Made by a program: the position numbers and the translations under genes
Part shown: positions 1-8,262 of the stretch, piece after piece
How positions within the stretch are numbered: the first letter of the stretch is position 1
Layout of the letters: each line of letters begins with the position of its first letter
The notes under the pieces: model-generated
What the model saw: only the letters and a program-made list of their open reading frames with translations
What the model was told of the DNA's origin: nothing
The model's database searches: none
From: Nocardia sp. BMG51109
Lineage (GTDB): Bacteria; Actinomycetota; Actinomycetes; Mycobacteriales; Mycobacteriaceae
Length of the DNA: 64,000 bases
NCBI RefSeq assembly: GCF_000526215.1
Contig: NZ_JAFQ01000004.1
Location: 3,844,001 to 3,908,000, forward strand
Direction: 5' to 3'

Positions 1-1
1 G

Positions 2-511
2 CAGGCGAACGAGGCCGGCCGGGACGAAGTGTTCTTCCGGGTCAACTGTCTGGGGCCGCTGGGACTGGTTCGAGAGTTGGTGCCCGGCATGGTGAACCGC
101 GGTTGGGGCAAGGTCGTCCTGGTATCGAGCGTCGGGGGCGGTGTTGCCGCTTTTCCCGGGTTCGATTACGCCGACGGAATGAGTAAGGCAGCGATCGCCT
201 ACCTCACCCGCCATCTGGCGGCCGAGCTGGCACACGACCCGGTGGACGTCTTCTGTGCCTGTCCGGGAGCCACCGACACTCCGATGCTGCGTGCGAGCAC
301 ACTCGATCATCTCGACGACTCGGGACGCCGCGGTCTGATCCGGCGACTGCCGGACGGCCGGCTCGTCCACCCCGACGAGATCGGGGAGCTCATCGCCTGG
401 CTGTGTGGCGACAGCGCCCGGGTGTTGCGCGGTGCGGTCCTCGACGCATCGCTCGGGCTGGGCGTTCACCCCGGCCTGCTCACGGCGACGGACCCGGCGG
501 CACGGCGGTGA
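2..511 (+). CDS. Short-chain dehydrogenase/reductase, 5'-truncated by window edge
   Basis: The reading frame is already open at base 2, so the N-terminal Rossmann glycine motif lies outside the window. What remains is the C-terminal two thirds of an SDR: the NCLGPL segment of helix alpha-4, the VSSVGG strand with the active-site Ser, the PGATDTPM loop after the catalytic helix, and a C-terminal substrate-loop region. The usual Y-x3-K pair is altered. Lys (185-187) is present in GMSKAA, but the residue four before it is Asp (173-175), and the only Tyr (167-169) is two residues too early. It is the first gene of a coupled operon: its TGA overlaps the GTG start of the decarboxylase by 4 bp. The family is clear. 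The substrate is unknown, and classical SDR chemistry is doubtful with the altered Tyr. Confidence 0.85.
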   Translation, partial: QANEAGRDEVFFRVNCLGPLGLVRELVPGMVNRGWGKVVLVSSVGGGVAAFPGFDYADGMSKAAIAYLTRHLAAELAHDPVDVFCACPGATDTPMLRASTLDHLDDSGRRGLIRRLPDGRLVHPDEIGELIAWLCGDSARVLRGAVLDASLGLGVHPGLLTATDPAARR

Positions 512-1938
512 GAAATGGCAACGGCCCGAACCGATCCGGGTGCGCGGGGTGGGATGGCGACGAGTTCATCGATGCGGCGGACAGAACCGCTCGAACCCTC
601 AACCGGTACGTGGAAGAGAGCCGAGCCGGACGCACGCCCGTGATCCGGCGCCGGCCGCCCCGTGACGTGGCCGCGCGCCTGCAACTGGCCGACTGGATTC
701 GCAGCGGCGGAATGACGCCCGAGACCTTCGACGAATTCCTCGCCGCCTACCTCGACGAGGGCACCCGCCTGCATCACCCGGGGTATCTCGCGCACCAATG
801 CGCCGTACCCGATGTCCCGTCGTCGCTCGGTGATCTCGTGCACGGGGTCGCCAACAACGCCATGTCGTTGTATGAGATGGGCGCCGCCGCGGCGACAGTC
901 GAACTCGCCGTGATCGATTGGATGCTGACCATGCTCGGATGGTCGCCCGCCGCCGGTGAAGGCGTCCTCGTTCACGGCGGTTCCCTCGCGAATCTCACGG
1001 CGCTGCTCGCCGCCCGCGCCGTCGCGCTGCCCGACGCCTGGGAGGACGGCGTCTCGCGGCGCGCGGTGATCGTCGCGCCCGGCACCAGCCACGTCTCCAT
1101 CGCCCGGGCGGTCCGGATCATGGGTATGGGACGTCGCGGCCTGGTGGCCGCACCGACCGATGACCGGGGCCGCATCGACATCGGCCGGTTGCCCGCCGTC
1201 CTCGACGGCCTGCACCGTGACGGGGCAACCGTCGTGGCCGTGGTCGCCAATGCCTGCGCCCCGGCCACGGGCCTCTACGACGACCTCGGCGCTCTCGCCG
1301 AAGTGTGTACGGCCCACCGGATTTGGCTACACGTCGATGGTGCTCACGGATGCTCCGCACTGTTGTCTCCCGGCCTGCGTCACCATCTCGCCGGAATCGA
1401 ATGGGCGGACTCGGTTGTCTGGGACGCGCACAAGATGTTGCGGACGTCCACGCTCGCGGCCGCGGTCCTCGTCCGCCGCCCCGCGGCGCTCGGGCAGGCA
1501 TTCGGGCAGCCCGCGGACTATCTGTTCTTCGACGACCAGCGCACGGGAATCGACCTCATGCTGCGCACCGTGGAGGGAGCCAAGGCCGAACTCGGCCTCA
1601 AGCTCTTTCTCAACCTCGCCTGGCGTGGACAGGAAGGGCTCGGCGAATACATCACCGCGACCCACCGGATGGCGCAGCGGCTCTGGGAACTGGTCCGCGA
1701 CCATCCGAACTTCGAGACCCCGTTTCCGCCGGAGAGCAATATCGTCTGCTTCCGCCACGGTACCGATGACACCCACCAGATCCGCGTGCGCGACAGGCTC
1801 ATTGCCGGTGGCACCCACCACTTGGCGTCCTCCCTCGTCAACGGTCGCCGCTATCTGCGTGCCACCGTCATGAGCCCCGCCACGGATGAATCCGTACTGC
1901 GCGATCTGCTCGCGGAGATCGAACGCTGCGAGACATGA
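508..1938 (+). CDS. PLP-dependent group II amino-acid decarboxylase
   Basis: A 476-aa protein of the aromatic-amino-acid/glutamate decarboxylase superfamily (PF00282, fold type I PLP enzymes). Visible landmarks are the HPGYLAHQ substrate-loop segment near residue 90, VHGGSLANLTAL (PLP phosphate region), HVDGAHG (Asp that pairs with the pyridine nitrogen) and DAHKMLRTS, whose Lys (about residue 309) should form the internal aldimine. GTG 508 is chosen because it forms a GTGA overlap with the SDR stop, and no in-frame ATG fits. Its own stop overlaps the next gene by ATGA, so SDR, decarboxylase and hydrolase are translationally coupled. With a formamidase and a tryptophan dioxygenase beside it, kynurenine or another Trp-derived amino acid is the likely substrate, giving an amine. 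This is inference; diaminobutyrate-type substrates cannot be excluded. Confidence 0.9.
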   Translation: MRNGNGPNRSGCAGWDGDEFIDAADRTARTLNRYVEESRAGRTPVIRRRPPRDVAARLQLADWIRSGGMTPETFDEFLAAYLDEGTRLHHPGYLAHQCAVPDVPSSLGDLVHGVANNAMSLYEMGAAAATVELAVIDWMLTMLGWSPAAGEGVLVHGGSLANLTALLAARAVALPDAWEDGVSRRAVIVAPGTSHVSIARAVRIMGMGRRGLVAAPTDDRGRIDIGRLPAVLDGLHRDGATVVAVVANACAPATGLYDDLGALAEVCTAHRIWLHVDGAHGCSALLSPGLRHHLAGIEWADSVVWDAHKMLRTSTLAAAVLVRRPAALGQAFGQPADYLFFDDQRTGIDLMLRTVEGAKAELGLKLFLNLAWRGQEGLGEYITATHRMAQRLWELVRDHPNFETPFPPESNIVCFRHGTDDTHQIRVRDRLIAGGTHHLASSLVNGRRYLRATVMSPATDESVLRDLLAEIERCET

Positions 1939-2834
1939 CCGATACGCCGCGGCCGCGTCGCGCGCATTCGGTCGCCGCCGACTATTGGCGCCGATGGACC
2001 TGTGCGCAACGCGATCAGGAGTACTCGCCGAGCCTGCTCGTCGCCGACTTCCCGGGCCTGCTCGACGAATACGCTACCCGCAGTGCCCGTACGCGCCAGG
2101 AGATTCCGCCCACGGTCGTGCGATACGGTCGCCGCCGTCGCGACACGATCGACTTCTTCCCGGCCCGCTATCCCGACGCACCTCTACTCGTCTTCGTCCA
2201 CGGCGGCTACTGGCAGCAACTGGGCAAAAGGGACGCGAGTTTTCCCGCTGCGGGCCTGACCCGCGCCGGTTGTGCGTACGCCGCACTCGACCACGGGCTC
2301 GCACCCGACCTCGACCTGCCGGCAATCATCGACAGTGTGCGCACCGCGATCGCATATCTGACGACACACGCCGCCACCTGGCGTATTCAACCCGCACGCA
2401 TCATTCTCGCCGGCAGTTCGGCAGGGGCGTACCTGGCACTGACCGGCCTGCTCGACGAGTGGAGCATCGACGGCACCCGACCGCGCGAGCGGATCGCCGG
2501 AGCCGTTCTGCTCGATGGCATTTACGATCTCGAGCCGCTCGTGGGCACCTATATCAACGACGCGCTCGGCCTCGATGCGCCGACGGCGCGACGGCTGAGC
2601 CCGCTCGACCGTCTGCCCGGCCGGCTGCCGCCGACGATCGTCGCCCGCGGCGAGCACGAGACCGACGCCTTCGCATGGCAACACGCTCGCGCGGCCGCCG
2701 CTCTCGCGCCACGCACCAGCGTGACGGATCTCGTCGTCGCCGGGCGCAATCACTTCGATCTCGTTTTCGACCTCGATCGGCCCGATACCGTCCTCGGTCA
2801 CGCCGTCTTCGATCTGCTTGGCCTACGCACGTAA
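1935..2834 (+). CDS. Alpha/beta hydrolase resembling kynurenine formamidase
   Basis: A 299-aa alpha/beta hydrolase. The oxyanion-hole motif HGGYWQ (residues 89-94) is the signature of the arylformamidase/kynurenine formamidase branch. The nucleophile elbow is GSSAG with Ser at about 162; a late Asp (in the GEHETDAF segment) and the His in GRNHFDLV complete a triad. Arylformamidases hydrolyse N-formyl-L-kynurenine to kynurenine and formate. The neighbour downstream encodes a tryptophan 2,3-dioxygenase-type enzyme, whose product is exactly that substrate, so the assignment is supported by both motif and context. ATG 1935 overlaps the decarboxylase stop (ATGA). Members of this branch also act on other formamides or esters, so specificity is inferred. 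Confidence 0.85.
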   Translation: MTDTPRPRRAHSVAADYWRRWTCAQRDQEYSPSLLVADFPGLLDEYATRSARTRQEIPPTVVRYGRRRRDTIDFFPARYPDAPLLVFVHGGYWQQLGKRDASFPAAGLTRAGCAYAALDHGLAPDLDLPAIIDSVRTAIAYLTTHAATWRIQPARIILAGSSAGAYLALTGLLDEWSIDGTRPRERIAGAVLLDGIYDLEPLVGTYINDALGLDAPTARRLSPLDRLPGRLPPTIVARGEHETDAFAWQHARAAAALAPRTSVTDLVVAGRNHFDLVFDLDRPDTVLGHAVFDLLGLRT

Positions 2835-3191
2835 CCGGTTGCGCAGCAGCGGGATCCCATATTTCGGCCGGCCGTCGATCTTGTGTGATACCGGTCGTCG
2901 ACCCGCCGGGCGCCGCCGCACGTCGGCCCGCCTCGGTTCGGTCCGGGTGATGACCGTATGCGGCAAACGAATTGCGGCTATGTACGCGGGGGACTCCCCA
3001 GCAGCCCATCGGCGACCGATGATGAAGTCGTGGTCATGCCAGGCCGCGGCCTACCGATTTCGGGTGCGTCGGAGGTACGGATCAACTACCGGGCCCGGCC
3101 TTCGTCCTTCGAATGCTCAACGCGCGTCACGCATTATGCCGAGCACCTGCCGCGTGGACGGAATTCTCGATCTGCCCGGAGGGAGCGATAG
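2835..3191 (+). other. Intergenic stretch without a recognisable gene
   Basis: This 357-bp gap separates the formamidase-like gene from the dioxygenase fusion. All frames are open only as GC-rich noise, with Arg/Pro/Ala-rich translations and no domain. It ends in a good ribosome-binding site, GGAGGGAG at 3178-3185, for ATG 3192. A promoter for the dioxygenase may lie here, but I cannot point to convincing -35/-10 boxes. Confidence 0.5.
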
Positions 3192-4592
3192 ATGGGGCGT
3201 GTCATGCAGTTGTGCACCATGCCGGCCGATGTCGCCGAGGCCGTCGCGGAGTGGATGGCCGGTCTCACTCGGGCGCATGACGAACTGGGGCGGAAGGGGC
3301 CGGTGTGCCCGTTCGTGCGGCCCGCCGACGAAGCCGGAGCGATCCGAACGGAATGCTTGCGTGCCGAATCTGGAGACGGCATAGAAGAATTGGTCGCGGC
3401 CCTCCGTCGTCAGGTGCACCGTTTCGGCGAGTTTCCGGCGTCCGGTGGTAGGGAGCCGCTCGACAGCCTCGTGACGGTGATGGACGGGCTGCCGAGGCAC
3501 CGCTGGCGGCTCCTCGACGCCGCGCAGCGCCGGATTCGTCGCGAGGTGGTGGCGGCCGGCCTCATGGTGGGCCAGTTCCATCCGGAATGCCCCGAGCCCG
3601 GGTACTGGAATCCGTCCTTCATGGTCTCGCGGTCACCGGTGCCGCTGATCGTCCTGCGCCGGATGGCTTTTCACGACATCCTGTTCCTGCATTCCGACCC
3701 CGCCTTGTTCGCCGAATATGACAGGAGGTTCGGTCGGTGGTACCAGGAGGGAAAGGTTCCGGCCGAGTTCCGCGCCCTGTACGACAACGCGCCCCGGCTG
3801 CCCGCCGCGACCGGCCGACCGTACCTGGACTACCAGAGCATCCCCCTGCTGCATGCTCTGCATCAGCCGCGCACCGAGCATCAGCCGGAATCGTCGTTCT
3901 ATCTCGCCGGTCAGTCCATGGAGTTGCTGTTCTCCCTGGTCCTGGGTGAGGTGCGGGCCGCCCAGGAGGGCATGGTCGTCGACGATCTCGGTCGCTGTGG
4001 CTGGCATCTGCGCCGGGCCACTGCCGGGATGCGGTTGCTGTGCGGGTTCTGGGATCTGCTGTCGACGCTGTCGCCGGCGGAGTTCAACTCGTTCCGGGAT
4101 GCGCTCGGCGAGGCCTCCGGCCTGGGCTCCTACAAATACCGCACCCTGGAGTTCGCCCTCGGGGCGAAATCGCCGGCCATGGCGGCGCGGCACGACGGCG
4201 TGCCGGCCGTCGCTGCGGAGGTGTACCGCGCCCTGCACGACGCCAGCGCCTACGACGACGCCCTGGGAGTGCTGGTCCGCCGGGGGCTGCTCGCCGACGA
4301 TGACGCCGGGCACGATCGCGATCCGGTCGCGGTGCGGTCGGCGTGGGCCAGGATCTATCGGGAGGAGACCGTTTCCGGTGACCTGGTGCGCTGGGCCGAG
4401 GCGTTGATGGACCTCGCCGAAACCGTCGGCAGATGGCGCCGACTCCACCTGCTCACCGTCGAGCGGATCATCGGCTACAAGCCGGGAACCGGCGGCACCG
4501 CCGGCGTCGAATGGCTGCGCGACGTCGCCACCCACCACGTGTTCCCCGAACTGTGGGAGGCGCGCTTACAATTGTCCGGAGGCCCGGCCTGA
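3192..4592 (+). CDS. DUF6875 - tryptophan 2,3-dioxygenase fusion protein
   Basis: A 466-aa two-domain protein. Residues 1-205 match the actinobacterial DUF6875 family from memory: CPFV near residue 39, GLMVGQFHP, PEPGYWNP, and RSPVPLIVLR-x-M followed by FLHSD. Residues about 215-466 are a tryptophan 2,3-dioxygenase, a heme enzyme opening the indole ring to N-formylkynurenine. Landmarks are SMELLF, a WDLLSTLSPAEFNSFR-type helix, SGLGSYKYR, and HLLTVERIIGYKPGTGG with the presumed proximal heme ligand His at about 419. Standard bacterial TDO is about 280 aa without the N-terminal domain. Oddity: the normally conserved distal HQ-x3-E-L motif reads GQSMEL, so the indole-NH-binding His is Gly240. 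Start ATG 3192 has a strong RBS. It lies downstream of the formamidase in the same direction. The dioxygenase fold is sure; the substrate could be a modified Trp. Confidence 0.9.
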   Translation: MGRVMQLCTMPADVAEAVAEWMAGLTRAHDELGRKGPVCPFVRPADEAGAIRTECLRAESGDGIEELVAALRRQVHRFGEFPASGGREPLDSLVTVMDGLPRHRWRLLDAAQRRIRREVVAAGLMVGQFHPECPEPGYWNPSFMVSRSPVPLIVLRRMAFHDILFLHSDPALFAEYDRRFGRWYQEGKVPAEFRALYDNAPRLPAATGRPYLDYQSIPLLHALHQPRTEHQPESSFYLAGQSMELLFSLVLGEVRAAQEGMVVDDLGRCGWHLRRATAGMRLLCGFWDLLSTLSPAEFNSFRDALGEASGLGSYKYRTLEFALGAKSPAMAARHDGVPAVAAEVYRALHDASAYDDALGVLVRRGLLADDDAGHDRDPVAVRSAWARIYREETVSGDLVRWAEALMDLAETVGRWRRLHLLTVERIIGYKPGTGGTAGVEWLRDVATHHVFPELWEARLQLSGGPA

Positions 4593-4726
4593 GTCGGATC
4601 CGTTGTCGCCGTTCAGCATTCCGGTGCGGGGGCGAAGCGTTTCCGCTCATCGGTGCGGGCGGGTTGTCGCCGGATCCGGTGGTGCAGGTGTCCGAATGCC
4701 AGCAGCGCGAAGATATCCGTTCCGGG

Positions 4727-6202
4727 CTATCGCCCGGCCGCGGATTCCGGTCGCCGTGGTGCCCCAGGCCCGGCCGGTGCGGGAAATCGGTTGCGCGTCA
4801 ATATGATCGCAGGCACCGCGGCGAGGACGAAGAGAACTCCTGCCATCGTGACGTAGAGGTACACGCCGGTTGCCGTGCTCGCCGGGTCGCCGTCGGCGAA
4901 GGTGCCGGGAACCTGGGTCGCTTTGAGTATCTCGCCTCCGGCGATGGTGAAGACGACCGAGCCGAGGGCGAGCACGACCGACACCAGGCCGGCGGTCGTG
5001 CCCTGACGCTCGGGCGCTTCGAGGCTGGTCGCCAGGTTGTAGCCGGAGGCGCCGATCGCGCCGGCGGCCATGCCGATCACGGCGCCGCAGGCGATCGCCG
5101 GTGGGAGCGCCGATACGCCCGCCAGCATCGCGAAGGTAGCCACCGCCCCGACGGCGATGCCGCCGAGGAGGGGCAGCGCGGGACCGAACCGGCCGGCGAG
5201 CCATCCGGCGCAGACACCACCGATGACGATGCCGATATTGGGCGTGGCGAGCAGGACCGCGATCGCCTCTCCGTCGCCCAGCCCGTAGCCGAGGCCCAGG
5301 TCGGGGGACACCTGGGCGATGATGCTCGTCAGTTGCAGCATGCTCCGGAAGGAGCCGGCCGCCAGTACCAGGGCCAGCAGAGTCAGCAGGATCGGGCCGC
5401 TCAGTGCCCGGATGTCGATGAGGGGTTCGTCGACCCGCAGCGCGCGCAACGCCCAGCCGGCCGACGCCGCGGCGCCGGCCGTCAGCAGCGCGATCATGCC
5501 CCCGGACGACCATCCGAGGTCGCTCCCGAGGCTGATGTAGCCGAGTATCGCGCCGAGTCCGCCGCCGAGCAGGAGCGCACCGGCCACGTCGATCCGGCCG
5601 GTGCCGCGGATAGGCGACTCCGGGAGGAACGAACGCACGCAGAGTGCGGCCGCGGCGGCGAGCAGCGCCGCCACGATGAACACGCTGCGGTAGCCGAACA
5701 CATCGATGATCGGCTTCATCAGGAACGGCTCGATGATTCCGACGAGAGACGAGCCGGATGTCACGACCCCGACCACGGCCATCGCCACTCGCGGGGTGCA
5801 GATCTGGCGCGCGAGAGTCACCGTGAGGAAGACCGCGGCGAAGGCGGCACCTTGAAAGAAGCGGCCCACCAGGAAGATCCAGACGTTGGGGGCGGCGAGG
5901 CAGACCAGCGCTCCCGCGCAGGCGAGCAGCAGCGTGCCGATGAGTATCCGGCGCTTGCCGAAGAGGTCGGAACTCTTCGCGAGCAGCGGCGACCAGATCG
6001 CCCCGGCCAGCATCGCGCTCGCATTCAGCCACGCGGCCTGGTCGGTGTCGAAATGCTCCAGCAGCTGGGGCAGGACCATCATGGGCGAGCCGATGACCAC
6101 GTCGGCCAGGACGTTGGCGAGGGTGAGAACGGCCGCCCAGAGGATGAGGCGTCCACGCCAGCGGTGTTCTCGGACGGCGGGGTTTTCCAACGTGTCCGTC
6201 AT
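4727..6202 (-). CDS. MFS drug/metabolite exporter (14-helix type)
   Basis: A 491-aa major facilitator. The N-terminal half shows LAKSSDLFGKRRI, the loop 2-3 motif A of drug:H+ antiporters (here D-x2-GKR), and GRFFQGAAFA in helix 4. Hydrophobic segments continue to near the C-terminus, consistent with a DHA2-like 14-helix protein of normal length. The C-terminal tail is short and basic. Its ATG overlaps the stop of the upstream FAD monooxygenase by one base (TAATG at 6200-6204), so the two are co-translated. Context suggests export of the product of this metabolite cluster, or self-resistance. It converges with the dioxygenase gene across 134 bp. The exported substrate is unknown. Confidence 0.9.
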   Translation of the reverse strand: MTDTLENPAVREHRWRGRLILWAAVLTLANVLADVVIGSPMMVLPQLLEHFDTDQAAWLNASAMLAGAIWSPLLAKSSDLFGKRRILIGTLLLACAGALVCLAAPNVWIFLVGRFFQGAAFAAVFLTVTLARQICTPRVAMAVVGVVTSGSSLVGIIEPFLMKPIIDVFGYRSVFIVAALLAAAAALCVRSFLPESPIRGTGRIDVAGALLLGGGLGAILGYISLGSDLGWSSGGMIALLTAGAAASAGWALRALRVDEPLIDIRALSGPILLTLLALVLAAGSFRSMLQLTSIIAQVSPDLGLGYGLGDGEAIAVLLATPNIGIVIGGVCAGWLAGRFGPALPLLGGIAVGAVATFAMLAGVSALPPAIACGAVIGMAAGAIGASGYNLATSLEAPERQGTTAGLVSVVLALGSVVFTIAGGEILKATQVPGTFADGDPASTATGVYLYVTMAGVLFVLAAVPAIILTRNRFPAPAGPGAPRRPESAAGR

Positions 6203-7335
6203 TATGGATTCTCTTCGGCGCGTTGGGTTTCGGCGATGCCGGTGTCGAGTGCTCGCAGCGCCCGGTTACGGGCGGCGATGTCGGCCCAGGTGGCCGGCAC
6301 TATGCGGTCGCGGCCGCCCTCGACGCGGTCCTGGGCGAAGGCGACGTAGGGCCGCAGCCGGGCCTCGTACCGCGCGAACGCGGTTGTGTGGTCGTTGCCG
6401 CACCGTTCGAGTTCCTCGGCGAGAAAGCGAGCGCCGGTGAGCGCCAGCGAGGTGCCCCGGCCCGACAGGTAGGCCGGGCAGTACCCGGCGTCCCCGACGA
6501 GGACGACGCGGCCGCGGTGCCAGGAGGGCAGGTGGATCCGGCTCGCGGAGGTGAAGAAGAAGCCGGGATCGGCGCGGGCCGCCTCGAGCAGCTCCGGGAT
6601 CCGCCATGACCGGTGGCCGGCGAAGGCGTCGAGGAGGATCTTCTTCTGTGCGTTCAGGTCGCGGTGGTCGTAATCGATGGGCGCCGAACGGAACTGGAAG
6701 TTCGCCACGGCCTTGCCTCGGTACCGGAAGACGCCTGCCATCCGGCCGGGGACGTTGTATATAGAGTTCGCGCCCCCGGAATGCGCCTCGCCGGGGAGAT
6801 CGGCGAGAGCGAAGTAGACACCGAGATGCCGTAGGTAGTCCTCCTCGGGCCCGAACACCAGCCCGCGTACCGCGGAGTGCTGGCCGTCGGCACCGACCAC
6901 CAAGTCGTACCGCCCGATGTCGCCGGAGGCGAAACGCACGTCGCCGCTGTCGGTCAGCGTCTCGATCGAGTCGCCGAAGCGGATCACCGCGGTATCCGGA
7001 AGCGCATCGGCGAGGATGCGCACGAGGTCCTCGCGGAGCAGCTCGATGTCGTCGTCGGAGTCGCTGATCTCCGCCATCGGGATCCGGGCCACCGGCTCGC
7101 CCCGGCTGTCGACGAACCGGGTCAGCTCGGACACCCGGACTCGTTGCTTCCGGATCTTCGCGAGCAGTCCCATCCTGTCCACGGCCTCGATCGCGGCGCC
7201 GCGAATGTCGATGGGTGTGCCGGTGAGCCGGAGCCGGCGGGCGTACTCGACAACGGTGACGTCGTGGCCGCGGGCGCCGAACTCGAGTGCGCAGGCGAGC
7301 CCGGCGATACCGGCTCCGGAGACGAGGATGTTCAC
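6202..7335 (-). CDS. FAD-dependent aromatic monooxygenase (PHBH/TetX-like)
   Basis: A 377-aa class A flavoprotein monooxygenase. It has the N-terminal GAGIAGLACAL dinucleotide motif, VVGADGQHSAVR (the DG motif binding FAD and NADPH) and GDAGYCPAYLSGRGTSLAL (the GD motif binding the FAD ribityl chain). Length and motif order match single-component hydroxylases of phenols and anthranilate- or tetracycline-like aromatics. It is first in a two-gene operon with the MFS exporter and is divergent from a TetR gene, across an intergenic region with two palindromes. An aryl-amine or kynurenine-type substrate would fit the neighbouring genes; antibiotic inactivation is the alternative. Confidence 0.9.
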   Translation of the reverse strand: MNILVSGAGIAGLACALEFGARGHDVTVVEYARRLRLTGTPIDIRGAAIEAVDRMGLLAKIRKQRVRVSELTRFVDSRGEPVARIPMAEISDSDDDIELLREDLVRILADALPDTAVIRFGDSIETLTDSGDVRFASGDIGRYDLVVGADGQHSAVRGLVFGPEEDYLRHLGVYFALADLPGEAHSGGANSIYNVPGRMAGVFRYRGKAVANFQFRSAPIDYDHRDLNAQKKILLDAFAGHRSWRIPELLEAARADPGFFFTSASRIHLPSWHRGRVVLVGDAGYCPAYLSGRGTSLALTGARFLAEELERCGNDHTTAFARYEARLRPYVAFAQDRVEGGRDRIVPATWADIAARNRALRALDTGIAETQRAEENP

Positions 7336-7376
7336 GTGTGCGCTCCAGTTTCGCTGAGAGGGATGCGCGACCGATA

Positions 7377-7405
7377 ACTAAAAGAAACAATATGTCGCTT
7401 TTAGT
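7377..7405. promoter_or_regulatory. Inverted repeat, candidate TetR operator
   Basis: ACTAAAAG at 7377-7384 and CTTTTAGT at 7398-7405 are perfect 8-bp arms around a 13-bp spacer. The region is unusually A/T rich against this genome and lies between the divergent monooxygenase and TetR genes, the classic place for a TetR autoregulatory operator. Confidence 0.6.
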
Positions 7406-7407
7406 GA

Positions 7408-7419
7408 GCATACGTATGC
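7408..7419. promoter_or_regulatory. Perfect 12-bp palindrome GCATACGTATGC
   Basis: A gap-free palindrome that begins 2 bp after the longer inverted repeat, in the same divergent promoter region. It could be a second operator or the core of a compound site. Confidence 0.45.
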
Positions 7420-7490
7420 CCGGCTTGCACCGCAACGCCGCGGCTGGCGACAATCGGCACCCGAACACGAAACAGGAGGTGAGCGCGGCG

Positions 7491-8099
7491 ATGGTCGACG
7501 GGACCGCGGACCGGCCGCCCGCGCGGCGCCCCGGTGGCCGCAACGCGCGGGTGCGGGCGCAGATCCTCGCCGCGACCGCCGAACTCGTGGCGCGCGACGG
7601 CATCGCGGGCTTCCGCTACGAGGAGGTCGCCGAGGTCGCCGGCGTGCACAAGACCAGCGTCTACCGCAACTGGCCCGACCGGGAGGAACTGGTCGCCGAG
7701 GCCCTGCTGCAATACGCCGAGGATCTCGCGTCCATCGCCGACACCGGCGACATCCAGCGCGACCTGGTCGACTACCTGGTGGCTCTCGCCGGCGGCCTGA
7801 ACACGCCGTTCGGCCGGGCCCTCGAACTGGCCACCCAGCCCACCCGCGAGAACCCCGCCGTCCGGCAGACGGTGGCCAGGATCCTCGAGCAGCGCGGAGC
7901 CGCCATCCGGCGGCGAGTGGACCTCGCCGTCGGCCGCGGCGAGCTCCCCCCGGTCGACAGCTCCTTCCTCGGCGAAATGATCTCCGGCCCGGTGCGTCTC
8001 ATCGTCAACCGCGGCGTGCGCCAGTTCACCCGCCCGGACGCGGAGCGCATCGTCGGCGTGGTACTGGCCGGCATCCGGGCCACGGCACCGCACCCTTGA
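7491..8099 (+). CDS. TetR/AcrR-family regulator
   Basis: A 202-aa regulator. The N-terminal helix-turn-helix spans about residues 17-63, ending in the typical HKTSVYRNWPDREEL recognition helix and linker. The C-terminal ligand domain looks like TetR_C members that control efflux or oxygenase genes. ATG 7491 is chosen because AGGAGGTGA (7474-7482) sits 8 bp upstream; the longer open frame upstream runs through the operator region and is not conserved-looking. It is divergent from the FAD monooxygenase-MFS pair, so it probably represses that pair and itself through the 7377-7419 palindromes. Confidence 0.9.
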   Translation: MVDGTADRPPARRPGGRNARVRAQILAATAELVARDGIAGFRYEEVAEVAGVHKTSVYRNWPDREELVAEALLQYAEDLASIADTGDIQRDLVDYLVALAGGLNTPFGRALELATQPTRENPAVRQTVARILEQRGAAIRRRVDLAVGRGELPPVDSSFLGEMISGPVRLIVNRGVRQFTRPDAERIVGVVLAGIRATAPHP

Positions 8100-8262
8100 G
8101 CAGTCGCCTCGGCCGCGCTGTCGGGCCGACGACGGAGCGCCGCCACGTGTGCGTTCAGCGCGGTAAGTCGAAGTGCCGCATCAACTTTCGGTGTACAGGG
8201 CCAGGGGAGCGCCGCGTGTTCGACCGCACCGACCGAGCTGTCGGCGTCCGTGATCAGTACGC

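Noticed and set aside
2554..3009. - strand 151-codon frame in the formamidase-dioxygenase gap
   Set aside because: Arg-rich noise overlapping the end of the hydrolase gene; no start signal or domain.
4433..6349. 638-codon + strand frame across the MFS gene
   Set aside because: Antisense shadow; Arg/Gly/Asp-rich low-complexity product, while the - strand shows a perfect transporter.
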